Assembly (NCBI GenBank): GCA_963724825.1
Contig: CAVRWT010000020.1
Span: 1-64,000 of the forward strand
DNA length: 64,000 nt
Source: JALYNX01 sp963724825
GTDB taxonomy: Bacteria > Actinomycetota > Acidimicrobiia > Spongiisociales > ZC4RG35
Reading direction: 5' to 3'
In this document: one piece after another, positions 33,621 through 43,646 of the stretch
How positions within the stretch are numbered: position 1 is the stretch's first letter
How the letters are laid out: every line of letters starts with the position of its first letter
The notes under the pieces: model-generated
Told to the model about the DNA's origin: nothing
Seen by the model: the letters and a program-made list of their open reading frames with translations, nothing else
Databases searched by the model: none
Position numbers and translations under genes: made by a program

Positions 33621-34643
33621 TCAGCGCCAGCCGAGAGCCGGGGCAACGTGGGTGAGAATGCTCTCGAGGACGTGGGCGTTGTAATCCACTCCGAGCTGAT
33701 TGGGGACAGTCAGCAATAGCGTGTCGGCGGCTGCGATGGCTTCGTCCTGTGCCAGCTCTTCGATTAGGGCCTCCGGCTCGGCGGCATAGGAGCGGCCAAA
33801 GATCGCCCTCGTGTTCGCATCGATGTAGCCGATTTGATCAGTGGTCTGCTGACGGCTGCCGAAGTAGGCGCGGTCGCGGTCGTCCACCAGAGCGAAGATG
33901 CTGCGGCTCACCGAAACTCGGGGCTCATGCTGGTGCCCGGCCGTGCTCCACGCCTCGCGATAGACGTCGATCTGTTTCCGCTGCTGGATGTGCAACGGCT
34001 CGCCACTCTCGTCGAACTTCAGAGTCGAGCTCTGCAGGTTCATCCCCAGGGTCGCAGCCCACACCGAGGTTGCGTTCGTGGCAGATCCCCACCAGATTCG
34101 GTCCCGAAGGCCTGGCGAGTGCGGCTCAACGCGGAGGAGGCCCGGCGGGTTGGGGAACATCGGCTGGGGATTCGGCTCGGCGAACCCTTCACCTTTGAGC
34201 AACTCGAGGAAGACCTCGGTGTGGCGTCGAGCCATGTCGGCATCGCTCTCACCATCGAGCGGCGCATGCCCGAAGTGGCGGAAGCCATCGATCACCTGCT
34301 CGGGTGAGCCGCGGCTGATGCCCAATTGGAGCCGGCCACCAGCGATGATGTCGGCGGCGCCGGCGTCCTCCACCATGTAGTGGGGGTTCTCATATCGCAT
34401 GTCGATCACGGCGGTGCCGATGTCGATCCGGTTGGTGCGTGCCCCCACCGCGGCCAGCAGCGGGAAAGGCGAGCCGAGCTGCTGGGCGAAGTGATGCACC
34501 CGGAAGTAGGCACCATCGGCGCCGAGCTCCTCGGCGGCCACCGCCAGCTCAATCGACTGGAGCAGGGAATCCTCGGCGGTCCGGACCTGCGAATACTGCG
34601 TCGGTGACCAGTGCCCGAACGAAAGGAAACCGATCTTCTTCAC
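33621..34643 (-). CDS. LLM-class flavin/F420-dependent oxidoreductase
   Basis: A 340-residue bacterial-luciferase-like TIM barrel. It begins KKIGFLSFGHWSPT; family pieces are AEELGADGAYFRVHHFAQQ, FPLLAAVGARTNRIDIGTAV and QLGISRGSPEQVIDGF. Long residues TLKFDESGEPLHIQQRKQID are typical of this luciferase subgroup. Cofactor is FMN or F420; the window makes F420 plausible. The start is GTG at 34643, after AAAGGA. It is the last gene on its strand before cofH, with stops two bases apart. Confidence 0.88.
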   Translation of the reverse strand: MKKIGFLSFGHWSPTQYSQVRTAEDSLLQSIELAVAAEELGADGAYFRVHHFAQQLGSPFPLLAAVGARTNRIDIGTAVIDMRYENPHYMVEDAGAADIIAGGRLQLGISRGSPEQVIDGFRHFGHAPLDGESDADMARRHTEVFLELLKGEGFAEPNPQPMFPNPPGLLRVEPHSPGLRDRIWWGSATNATSVWAATLGMNLQSSTLKFDESGEPLHIQQRKQIDVYREAWSTAGHQHEPRVSVSRSIFALVDDRDRAYFGSRQQTTDQIGYIDANTRAIFGRSYAAEPEALIEELAQDEAIAAADTLLLTVPNQLGVDYNAHVLESILTHVAPALGWR

Positions 34644-34681
34644 GCTGATCCTTTTCTGCTGGAGGTGGAGGGGTAGGGACG

Positions 34682-37600
34682 CTAGCCCCGGTAGCTGAGG
34701 CCTTTGACAGCCGTGGTGAAGCCCCATTCCGCCAGCGCCGGCGCCAGTGGGGAGGTCTGGGCCGGGTTGCCATTGATTGTGCTCACCGTGGTCCTTCGGT
34801 GGCGGGCGGCGACCGCCGCCAGAGCCTGCCCCACCGCGATGAAGTGGGAGGGCTCCGAGGTGAGCAGGTTCAAGCTCTTGCGGCCTTTCTCGAGAAAGGC
34901 GATCAATTCTCCGCCGTGGAGGAAAACATAGGCCCCGGCGTCGCGAGCGAGGCGCATTCCCTCCACCGACGGCCATCCGAGGGTCGCCCCGTAAGGGTTG
35001 GCCGGGTCGGCCGCGGCCAGGGCAACGACCTCGGGCTTCTGGTCCTGGCGGAGGCGGTCGATCGCCCCGGGGAGGGCGAATTGGGATCCACCGAGCCCTT
35101 CGACGAAGTAGCCCCGCCTGATGCGCCCGGTCTCCTCGAGATGGGCATAGATGGGGTAGAGGGCGCTGAAGCCCCCGGGAAATCCCTCGGCGAGCACTGT
35201 GGCCCGGGTGACCACCCCATGTCGGTCAAGCATCAGTTGCGCCCATGCGGTTCTTCGCTCCGTATCGGTGGGAGCCGAGCTTGCAAGCTGTCCGGTCGAT
35301 GACCATCGCCCTCCGGCATGGGCCGGGAATCGCGACGAGATCGAAGGACGGCCCGAGGTACGGCCACGGCGCCGACTGACAAAGGCCCGGACCGGCTCGA
35401 GGGTGTCGTTGGTGACATGTCCCGCCCAGACCAGGTCCCAAAGGGCGTCGAGTGCGGTGGCCGGGTCCCCACCGCCGACCCCGTCGTAGATGTCACGGAA
35501 GAAGCTGGCTCCCCTCGCCTCCAGGTGCTCGAGGATGGCGAGATGCTGTGGTGAGTCGGGTGGTGGTTCCGGCCCTCCCCAGAGGACATCAACGCTGTCC
35601 CTGGGAAATAGAGCAAGTTTCCCGTCACCGACTCCGGAGCCCCCCATCCCGACCCAGACCAGGCTGCCGTCGAGGAGGAGTCGATCCAGGCCGGCTGGAG
35701 CTCCTTCAACTCTGGCGGCGAGCACATCCCGCTCCAGGATCGAGGCCGGGATCGGCGTGCCTGCAAGCCGTCCCACCGCGTCGTGCAATGCGTGCTGACC
35801 GCGGGGAGGGCTCAACGACACCCCCTGCCAGGCGATCGCGAACCTGGCCAGGGCTTGAGGTTCGACGGGCTCGATCTCACTGCGCAGGACGGCGAGGGAG
35901 CGGCGTTTGAGCCGACGCAGGACCTCGCGGTCGATCCATTCCCTTCCCGCCCCTCCGGGGCGGAATGAGCCGGCGTCGACCCTGCCGGCCTCCTCGAATT
36001 GGCGGAGCACGGCATCGGCCACGGCCGGGGGCAATCCGAGGTGCACGCGAAATGTCGCTGGTGGTGAACGGACCGTGGGTCCGGGCATAACGGCCGACGA
36101 GGTCGCCAAGCGGGTCGGCGACCGCTTCCAGGAAGACATGGGCGACCCCAGGTGGAGGGGGGACACCCAGCCCGTCCCGAAGTCGTGAGATGTCTTCTGC
36201 AGCGGCCCACCGCGGTTCGCCGTTGATCACGATCTCGACGATCCGCCGCGCCGACTCCAGTGCCTCCAGTGCAGCTGTGACATCGACGCCGCTGCTCCGG
36301 ACCTCGATGTCCGTGGTGCCCAGAGGCCCGAGATCCCGAAGGAGGTCGTGGATGGCATCGGGGTGCGTCGCCCGGCGTCCCTCGGTGAGGTGCTGCAGCT
36401 CCAACTCGACGGCAGCCACCACCTCCGGATCGATCAGCTCCCGCAGGTCACCCTCCCCGAGCAGCTCCCTGAGCAGCTCGCGGTCGAGGGTGAGCGCCGC
36501 CGCCCGGCGCTCGGCGAGTGGCGCGTCGGCCTCGTACAGGTAGGCGGCCACGAAGGAAAAGAGGAGGGAAGAGGCAAACGGGCTGGGCCCATCGGTCTCG
36601 ACCTCGGCAACCCGAATCCGCCTCGAGCGGATGTCGGTGAGGACCGATTGCAGTCCGGCGAGATCGAAGTCGTCCTGGAGGACTTCCCGATAGACCTCGA
36701 GGATCATGGGGAATGTCCCGAACTGGCGAGCGACGCCGAGCAAGTCGGCCGAGCGCCGTCGTTGCAGCCAAAGCGGGGTCCGTTGGTTGGGCCGACGCCG
36801 CGGCAGCAGCAGGGAACGGCCGGCCGCCTCACGAAACCGGGCGGCAAAGAGAGCGGTGTCCCCAAGGTGCTCGATGAGCAGCGGTTCCACTTCGTCGGGC
36901 TCCAACATCAGATCGGCCGCAGTAGGCGGGTCATCCGAATCCGGGAATCGGAAGGCGATCCCATCGTCGGACCAGATCACATCGACATCGGTTCCGTATC
37001 TGGCGCGGAATCGGTGCCGGAGCGCCATCGCCCATGGCGCGTGGACTCGGGCTCCGAGAGGGGAAAGCATGACCAGCCGCCAATCGCCGATCTCGTCGCG
37101 GAACCGCTCGAAGACGATTGTCTGGTCGGTGGGAAGGAGACCGGTCGCCTGCTTCTCCTCGGCGAGGTAGGCGACCAGATTGGCTGCAGCCCGACGGTCG
37201 AGATGATGTGTGGCGGTCAACTCGGCCTCCGCCACTTCGGGATCGAGCCCGGCTGTGTCCCGGACGAACCGGCCAACTGCCTTCCCCGTCTCCAGGGACC
37301 GGCCGAGCGAGTCTCCGTGCCAGAAAGGCATTCGGGCGGCGGTGTCGGCGGGGGCCGGCACCACCTCCACCCGGTCATGGGTTATCTGCGTGATCCGCCA
37401 AGAGCTGGAGCCGAGCAGGAAGGCGTCTCCCTCCCGGGACTCGTAGACCATCTCTTCGTCGAGCTCTCCCACCCGGCTTCCGTCGGGCAGGACCACCCGA
37501 TAGAGGCCGCGGTCGGGGATGGTCCCCGGATTGGTGACTGCCAATTGCCTCGAGCCGGGGCGGGGGGTGATCTCGCCACCCACCCGATCCCAGTTGATTC

Positions 37601-39053
37601 GGGGCCGGAGCTCTGCGAAGAGGTCAGATGGGTACCGCCCGGCCAGCATGTCCAGAGTGGCGTCGAACACGCTCCTGCTCAACTCGGAGTAAGGGGCCGC
37701 CCGCCGGGTCAGATCGAAGAGGTGATCGGCAGTTGTGTCCCCGCTGACCACCTCCGCCACGATCTGTTGGGCCAGGACATCGATGGGGTTCGCCGGAATG
37801 CGGGTGGTCTCCACGTTTCGCTTGGCCATCTCGCCGGCGAGGACGGTGGCCACCAGCAGATCTCCCCGGTACTTGGGGAAGATCCTGGCCTTGGAGACGC
37901 CTCCGACTTGATGCCCGGACCGGCCGACCCGCTGCAGGCCCGATGCCACCGAAGTCGGCGCTTCCACCTGGATGACCAGGTCGACCGCCCCCATGTCGAT
38001 CCCCAGTTCGAGGGACGAAGTAGCGACCACCGCCTTCAGCTCGCCTCGTTTCAGGGCGTCCTCGATCTGAAGGCGCTGCTCCCTCGAGACCGACCCGTGG
38101 TGGGCTCTGGCGATCTCCTCGCCGGCGAGGTTGTTCACCTCGGCACAGATCCGCTCGGCCAGCCGTCGTGAGTTGGCAAAGACGATGGTGCTGTTGTGCG
38201 CTCTGATCGCCTCGAGCAGTTCGGGGTAGACCGCCGGCCAGATGGACCTCGAGGGCGCTCGGTCCGGGTCGAGGGGATCCGGAGGCCCGGGCTCGGTCAT
38301 GTCCTCGACAGGCACCACGATCTCGATGTCCAGCTCTCGGGTGTGGGGGACGTCGATGATGGTGACCGGGCGCGCCGTCCAAGCCCCACTCTCGATGGTC
38401 CCCCCTCCCAGGAAGCGCGCGATCGTCTCCAGGGGCCGTTGGGTGGCGGACAGGCCGATGCGTTGCGGCGCCACCTCGGTGATCTCCTCGAGGCGCTCCA
38501 GCGAGAGCGCCAGATGGGCTCCCCGCTTGGTCCCGGCGATGGCATGCACCTCGTCGACGATCACCCAGCGAACCGGCTGGAGGATGGCGCGGGCGGCCGA
38601 GGTGAGGATCAGATAGAGAGACTCCGGCGTGGTGATGAGGATGTCCGGCGGTTGGCGTTGCATCCGGCGCCGATCCTCGGCCGGGGTGTCTCCGGTCCGG
38701 AGGAAGGTCTCGAGCTCGGGCAGCGGCTCGGGGAGAAGCCGCTGTGACGCGTGGCGGATCCCGGCGAGTGGGGCGCGGAGGTTGCGCTCCACGTCATGGG
38801 CCAGAGCCTTGAGCGGGGAGATGTAGAGGACCCGGCAGCGGGCGGATCGCTCTGGCTGGGGCTCGGAGAGGAGTTGGTCGAGGGTCCAGAGGAAGGCGGC
38901 GAGTGTCTTGCCCGAGCCGGTCGGGGCGTGGATCAGGGTGTGGGCGCCACCGGCGATCGCAGGCCATCCGAGTTGCTGGGCCGGTGTCGGCTCGGCGAAG
39001 GATGCCTCGAACCAGGTGCGGGTGGCCGGATTGAAGCCGGCGAGTGGGTCCAC
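34682..39053 (-). CDS. lhr: Lhr-type ATP-dependent helicase (one frameshift)
   Basis: Lhr is a large 3'-5' DNA helicase with roles in repair. The corrected protein is about 1456 residues, matching mycobacterial Lhr (~1500). Superfamily 2 motifs run in order: APTGSGKT (Walker A), YISPLKALAHD, TTPESLYL, DEVHAIAG (DEVH box), LSATQRP, then VFANSRRLAE, ATSSLELGIDMG and QRVGRSGHQVGG. The Lhr winged-helix and beta-barrel core follow. A frame break near 36048 separates FTTSDIS from HLGLPPAVADAVLRQFEEAG, after which the C-terminal DUF4006-like/Lhr-CTD region continues (GYFVEGLGGSQFALPGAIDR, AYVFLHGGELIAFLEKGRK) to 34682. A single one-base gain restores the frame. Confidence 0.92.
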
Positions 39054-39120
39054 ACCGGGAAGGTATCAGGGCGCGAGGACAGGAAAGTTCGAAGGGCGAA
39101 GTCGGCCGGACAGCAGAAAC

Positions 39121-39699
39121 TCAGGCGCTCATGACGAGTGGCAGACGCTCCACGGCTGCCAGCTCGAGGAAGATCTCGACCACGGCCGGGTCGAACTGGG
39201 TCCCGGTGTGCTTGCGGATCTCGTTGACTGCGAAGGAGACCGGCAGGGCCGGTTGATAGGCCCGGGTCGAGGTCATGGCGTCGAAGGCATCGGCGACGAG
39301 AACGATTCGGGACAGGATGGGGATCTCCATGGCTACGAGGCCGAAGGGGTAGCCGGTGCCGTCGAAGCGCTCGTGGTGATAGAGGATCGCCTCGGCGACT
39401 TTCGGGTCGAGGCGATTCCGTGTCATCGCGAAACCGAGTTCGGGGTGGCGCTGCATCAATTCCCGCTCGTTCTCGTCGAGGGGCCCCGGCTTGCCGAGGA
39501 TTCCTGGATCGAGATGGATCTTGCCGACATCGTGGAGGATTCCCGCCAGGGCAAGGCGGTCGAGGTCGTCCTCTCCGAGGCCAAGACCGGTGCCGAGATC
39601 TACCGCGAGATCCGACACACGATGCACATGGCCGTGGAGGTCTTCAATCACGTCCTCCATGACTTTGATCAAGATGTCGTTCGGCAGATCCCTGAGCAT
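39121..39699 (-). CDS. HD-GYP domain phosphohydrolase
   Basis: A 192-residue stand-alone HD-GYP domain, likely a cyclic-di-GMP phosphodiesterase. Metal and GYP motifs are present: HVHRVSDLA, LHDVGKIHLDPGILGKPG, RHPELG, ILYHHERFDGTGYP and the C-terminal DAFDAMTSTRAYQPAL. There is no receiver or sensor domain, so its input must come from a partner or from expression. It lies 114 bases after the BtpA-like gene on the same strand. Confidence 0.9.
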   Translation of the reverse strand: MLRDLPNDILIKVMEDVIEDLHGHVHRVSDLAVDLGTGLGLGEDDLDRLALAGILHDVGKIHLDPGILGKPGPLDENERELMQRHPELGFAMTRNRLDPKVAEAILYHHERFDGTGYPFGLVAMEIPILSRIVLVADAFDAMTSTRAYQPALPVSFAVNEIRKHTGTQFDPAVVEIFLELAAVERLPLVMSA

Positions 39700-39813
39700 G
39701 ACTCACCAATCCCGCGTCGTCCGTACCACGTGTGAAGTCTGCTCGGATTCGAGGAGACCGGTATGGGTCGACGGGACTAATCCTTTTGTGTAGTGCGCTA
39801 GACCTATCGACGA

Positions 39814-40607
39814 CTAGAGCAGACCGACGTCCGCGGCCGCCTCGACGAAGGCCGTGGCCTTCACCTGATCGACGCGATTGGTGGCGTCGTTGTCGACTTT
39901 GATCCCCGATCCGACGATCACCGTGTCGGCGAGCTCCACCAGCCGGAGGAGGTTGCCGACGCTGGCGCCCGAGCCGATGACGACCCGGGTGCCCTTGGGA
40001 AGGGCTGACGCGGATCTCGCGGGCCACTTCGATGTCGGGCTCGGCACCTGTCCCCGAACCGGACACGATGACCGCGTCGGCGAGGCCTCGCTCGACGGTG
40101 TCGAGGGCGGCTTGGGCCGGCTCGAGGCCGGGTGGCGGGGTGGCGTGCTTCACCATCACATCGGCCCAGATCTCGACATCCAGTGCCGAGCTCGCGGCGC
40201 CTGCGAAGCAGCTCAGCGGCCCGGCCGACGATCGGGCCCTGATCCGTGCTCATCACACCGGTGAGCACGTTTACGCGAATGAAGCGAGCACCGGTCACGG
40301 CCGCGATCCCGAGTGCGCTGATCGCGTCGTTTCGCAAGACGTTGACACCAACCGGGAGGCCCGTGGCTTGCATTACAGCGGCGACAGCGAGCGTTAGCCC
40401 GGCAACGGTCTCCGGATCGACTCGATCGGCGCGGAATGGGGCATCGCCGAAGTTCTCGACCAGAAGGGCCGGAAAACCCGCATGATGCAGTGTGGAGGCG
40501 TCGGAGACCGCGGTCTCGAGCACCTCGCTCATCGAGCCATTGAAACGGGGCGATCCCGGAAGGGGGAGCAGATGGACCATCCCCACCAAGTGGGGAAGCC
40601 CACTCAC
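39814..40607 (-). CDS. BtpA/SgcQ-family TIM-barrel protein (two frame disruptions)
   Basis: A protein of about 263 residues of the BtpA family, named from a photosystem I biogenesis factor but widespread in non-photosynthetic bacteria as a sugar-phosphate-like barrel. It starts at GTG 40607 (GTGA overlap with the upstream gene): LVGMVHLLPLPGSPRF, ALLVENFGDAPFRADRVDPE, VGVNVLRNDAISALGIA, FIRVNVLTGVM. One-base gains near 40180 (before VEIWADVMVKHATPP) and near 40010 (before ASALPKGTRVVIGSG) must be removed to reach DTVIVGSGIKVDNDATNRVD and the stop. Function here is unknown. Confidence 0.82.
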
Positions 40608-41335
40608 AGATAGGCCTTGGCTACCTGGAGGGCTTTTCTGGCGTATTCGCCTTCGTACTTGAGCCGGGTTGACTCGGCCTTGGTCCTGCGCACCGCAACC
40701 CGGGCCCAGTCCGAGGCGGAGCCCTTGATCACTTGGTTGGTCTCGGCGGGGCCGTAGACCCACTTGGCGTATCCGGGGCCGATGACCTCGACCCTCACCG
40801 GCTCGTAGTCCTCTCCGGCCTCTTTGAACGCGTGGGGGAGTGTCTTCCAACCGAGCCAGCAGACGTGCCGGATCCGGGTGGTGTCCTCGACCTCGAGGCC
40901 GAGGGTGGCATAGATGTCCAGGCCGTGAGCCCAGGTCTCCATCAGTCGGTAGGTGGCAAAGGTACGGGCGCTCATGTCCCCATCGATCCACTCGATCCTC
41001 GACTCTGCGCCCATGTGGGACAGCGGCTCGACGACCTTGGCCCGACCGCCTCGCCACCACTCGATGACGTCCTGGGGCCTCATCCCGCGGCCCTTCTTGA
41101 TCGCTTCCTTGCGCAGGGAGTCGAGATCGGAGGCGTTCTGCCAGCGCTCGATCTTGTTGCCACCGACGATGGTGTCGGCGGCAAGCTCTTCGAAATCAGC
41201 GAGGTGGGCGATGGTGTCCCGAACCGTCCAAGGCTTGGACGGGGTCACCATGTCCCAGATCTTGATCGGGATCCTTTGCAGGGACTGATCGAGGAACTGC
41301 TGTTCGGCCACCAGGTCGGAAAGGATGTCGCGCAC
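40604..41335 (-). CDS. TIGR03084-family (DinB/MDMPI-like) metal-binding protein
   Basis: A 243-residue helical-bundle protein. It reads LVAEQQFLDQSLQRIPIKIWD, PWTVRDTIAHLADFEELAAD (first metal His) and RLMETWAHGLDIYATLG (second His), the pattern of the actinobacterial TIGR03084 family related to mycothiol-dependent maleylpyruvate isomerase. The C-terminal domain PVRVEVIGPGYAKWVYGP resembles a sterol-carrier-like fold. A thiol-dependent role is possible but not shown. It overlaps the BtpA-like gene by four bases. Confidence 0.85.
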   Translation of the reverse strand: MRDILSDLVAEQQFLDQSLQRIPIKIWDMVTPSKPWTVRDTIAHLADFEELAADTIVGGNKIERWQNASDLDSLRKEAIKKGRGMRPQDVIEWWRGGRAKVVEPLSHMGAESRIEWIDGDMSARTFATYRLMETWAHGLDIYATLGLEVEDTTRIRHVCWLGWKTLPHAFKEAGEDYEPVRVEVIGPGYAKWVYGPAETNQVIKGSASDWARVAVRRTKAESTRLKYEGEYARKALQVAKAYL

Positions 41336-41385
41336 GTTCCAATGGTAGTAGCCCCCCGCAAGCTATTCCCAGGCGAAACTACCTC

Positions 41386-42468
41386 TCACCAGGGTCTTTC
41401 CGCTTGCTCCTCGGTCATGGGCTCGGGCAATTCGAAGGATTCCGGCGTCCCAACCAGGTCGTTCAGGTGGTCGATCAGTTGGCGGAGCCGGCCGAATTGG
41501 CGTCGATCGAAGACAAATGCGATCCGGTCTGATTCCAGCGAGTCGCCGTCGCTGACCTCGTGCGGCGAAGGCTCCGCCCGTTCGATCACACCCTCGACCA
41601 CGATGTCGCCGAACTCCTCGTTCAGCTTCTCGAGCTCGGCGTCGTCCGGTCCGCGCACCAGGCGCAGGATCAGGCGCCCACCGGCATAGCGCTGCGACTG
41701 GTAGTTGGCATAGAAATGCCAGATGTGCTCGCAGGCCTCGACCGGGTCGTGGGTGTGGAAGAAGAGGGCGAGATCACTCGGTGAGATCAGCCCGCCTTCC
41801 AATTGGCGGTCCTCGATGAATTCGATCATCGGGGCCCAGTAGTTGGTGCCCGGCGCCTCCAGCAGGACGATCGGGTGCAGATCACTCTTCCCGGTCTGGA
41901 TCAGCGTCAGAAGCTCGAAAGCCTCGTCGAGAGTTCCCCATCCGCCGGGCAGGATGGCGAATGCATGTGACTCCTTGACGAAGGCGAGCTTGCGGGTGAA
42001 GAAGTACTTGAAGTTGACCGTGCGCGACTCGTCGAGATAGCGGTTGGAGGCGGCCTCGAACGGCAAGCGGATGTTCACCCCGTACGACCGCTCCGGCCCG
42101 GCACCGCGGGTGCCTGCTTCCATGATCCCGGGCCCGGCGCCTGTGATCACTCCCCATCCTTTGGTCACGATCCTCGCCGCGAATTCCTCGGCGAGTTGAT
42201 AGTTCGGATCCTGCTCGCCGAGGCGGGCCGATCCATAGATGGTGACCTTGGGCTCGCGGTGTCGGGAGAACACCAGGTTCGAGTAGCGCATCTCCTTCAG
42301 GGCGGTGTTCATCATTCGCAGGTCGGCCCTGCTGGCGCCATCGCGATGCAACTTGAGGACCGTGGTCATCAACTCGGCGATCAGCTCCTCGTTGGCATTG
42401 GTCGAGGTTGCCGCAACGAGTTCCCGCACCTTCGCGTCGAGCTCTGGCTTGCCGAGGTCGTAGGGCAT
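41386..42468 (-). CDS. LOG-family (lysine decarboxylase-like) Rossmann protein
   Basis: A 360-residue protein whose centre is the LOG fold: KVTIYGSARLGEQDPNYQLA, GVITGAGPGIMEAGTRGAG and the signature PGGWGTLDEAFELL. LOG proteins are nucleotide 5'-monophosphate phosphoribohydrolases, but this one is nearly twice the usual length, with ~75 extra N-terminal and ~110 C-terminal residues (RLILRLVRGPDDAELEKL, then FVFDRRQFGRLRQLIDHLND). The substrate is therefore uncertain. The ATG at 42468 lies just after a tandem repeat. Confidence 0.88.
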   Translation of the reverse strand: MPYDLGKPELDAKVRELVAATSTNANEELIAELMTTVLKLHRDGASRADLRMMNTALKEMRYSNLVFSRHREPKVTIYGSARLGEQDPNYQLAEEFAARIVTKGWGVITGAGPGIMEAGTRGAGPERSYGVNIRLPFEAASNRYLDESRTVNFKYFFTRKLAFVKESHAFAILPGGWGTLDEAFELLTLIQTGKSDLHPIVLLEAPGTNYWAPMIEFIEDRQLEGGLISPSDLALFFHTHDPVEACEHIWHFYANYQSQRYAGGRLILRLVRGPDDAELEKLNEEFGDIVVEGVIERAEPSPHEVSDGDSLESDRIAFVFDRRQFGRLRQLIDHLNDLVGTPESFELPEPMTEEQAERPW

Positions 42469-42483
42469 GAGGGGCGACGATAT

Positions 42484-42645
42484 ACGGCCTCGCGCCGGAG
42501 TGGCCCCCCTCCCCGCCTGCGGCGGTACTCCCCCCAACGCTCGCTTCGCTCACTGGGGGGAGAAACGGCCTCGCGTCGGAGTGGCCCCCCTCCCCGCCTG
42601 CGGCGGTACTCCCCCCAACGCTCGCTCCGCTCACTGGGGGGAGAA
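42484..42645. repeat. Two tandem 81-bp repeats with internal hairpins
   Basis: Copy 1 is 42484-42564 and copy 2 is 42565-42645, with only two differences that I can see (CGCGCCGG/CGCGTCGG and CTTCGC/CTCCGC). A third copy starts but is cut after ACGGCC. Each copy contains a nine-base-pair hairpin, CTCCCCCCA and TGGGGGGAG (42528-42536/42554-42562 and 42609-42617/42635-42643). It fills the ~187-base gap between moxR and the LOG gene. The unit is a multiple of three and open in one minus frame, but that frame does not belong to the corrected moxR gene. Confidence 0.9.
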
Positions 42646-42655
42646 ACGGCCGCTA

Positions 42656-43646
42656 TCAGAACGGGCTGACTGTGGGGCCCTTTCTGACCACGGCATTCCA
42701 TACCGTCTCGTAGTGGTCGCGGTCGAACTGGTCGACGTGAGGCAGCACGTACTCCTCCCAGGTGCGACGGAGAGGGATCCGGGCCCTTCTGGTAGACGAT
42801 GAGACCGGTGGGGATCCGGTCCAGGATCGAGCGCAGGGAGAGCGGCGTCTCCACCCGGACCCCGGTGTCCTGCGCATCGAACGATTCGTTGACCTCGACC
42901 GCCAGGCGGGCAATTGCTTCCACGTACTCCGGCTTCAGCTCGGGGTAGCGCCGGTTCAACATCGCCTCCACCTGCTCGTTGCCGGGGAAGCTCTTTTCCC
43001 AGATCACCCAACGGTCAGCGAAAGCCTTGTTCAGGGTCTGGGTGCCTGCGTAGTCGCGAAGGTCGGTGGGGTTCATCGTCCCGAAGATCCGCACGTCTTC
43101 CCGCAGAGCGACGGTCTCTCCGTGGGGAAGATCGAGGGCGGCATATCGATCCAGAAGCCCGTGAAGGGCGAAGAGGGTCTCGGCACCGGCCGCGTTCAAC
43201 TCCGAGAGGTTGAGCAGCGACGGCCCGCGCAGCGCCCTCGTGATGTCGCCATCCTCCCAACGGCTCTCGGTCCCACCTTTGCCGTCGCCCTGGAGCCGGG
43301 TCGAACCGATCAGGGTCACATCACGGACCTCACCCGTCAGCGGGATCCGGAAATAGGGGAGTCCCATGGCGGCGGCGAATTGCTCGATGTCGTGGTCCTT
43401 GCCGGTGCCCATGTGGCCCCGCACTGCAACGTGGAGGGGAACCAAACCCGGGGCGCCGGAGCGTCGCGCCTGCTCGATTTGGGCAAACCGATAGAGCATC
43501 CCCAGGTCGATGTAATAGGGATCCGGCTCGGGGATCTTGCGGATCCGGAGCTCGCGGTCCTCGAGGCCCTTGGGTATCTCGAATCGGTCCAACTCGATGG
43601 TCGGTCCCTCGCCGCTGGGGTCGTGGAAAGTGGCTGTGTCAGGCAA
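42656..43646 (-). CDS. MoxR-type AAA+ ATPase (one frameshift)
   Basis: A chaperone-like AAA+ ATPase of about 329 residues. Walker A is RGHMGTGKDHDIEQF, Walker B/sensor is SLLNLSELNAAGAE, and the arginine/sensor region is IFGTMNPTDLRDYAGT. Near 42782 a one-base gain in a CCC run breaks the frame; removing it gives YQKGRIPLRRTWEEYVLPHV and the end KGPTVSPF. It overlaps the downstream end of the VWA gene by eight bases, the usual MoxR/VWA pair that remodels or activates protein complexes. Confidence 0.85.

Noticed and set aside
39700..39813. c-di-GMP riboswitch upstream of the HD-GYP gene
   Set aside because: The 114-base gap lacks the conserved GEMM-type core and has no convincing pairing.
42528..42643. 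Hairpins as a classical intrinsic terminator for moxR
   Set aside because: The stems are strong, but no T-run follows on either strand. I report them as a repeat instead.
42381..42655. MoxR C-terminal extension made of two copies of a repeated peptide
   Set aside because: It appears only in the frame reached by ignoring the one-base gain near 42782. The corrected frame ends at 42656 with a sensible MoxR C-terminus.
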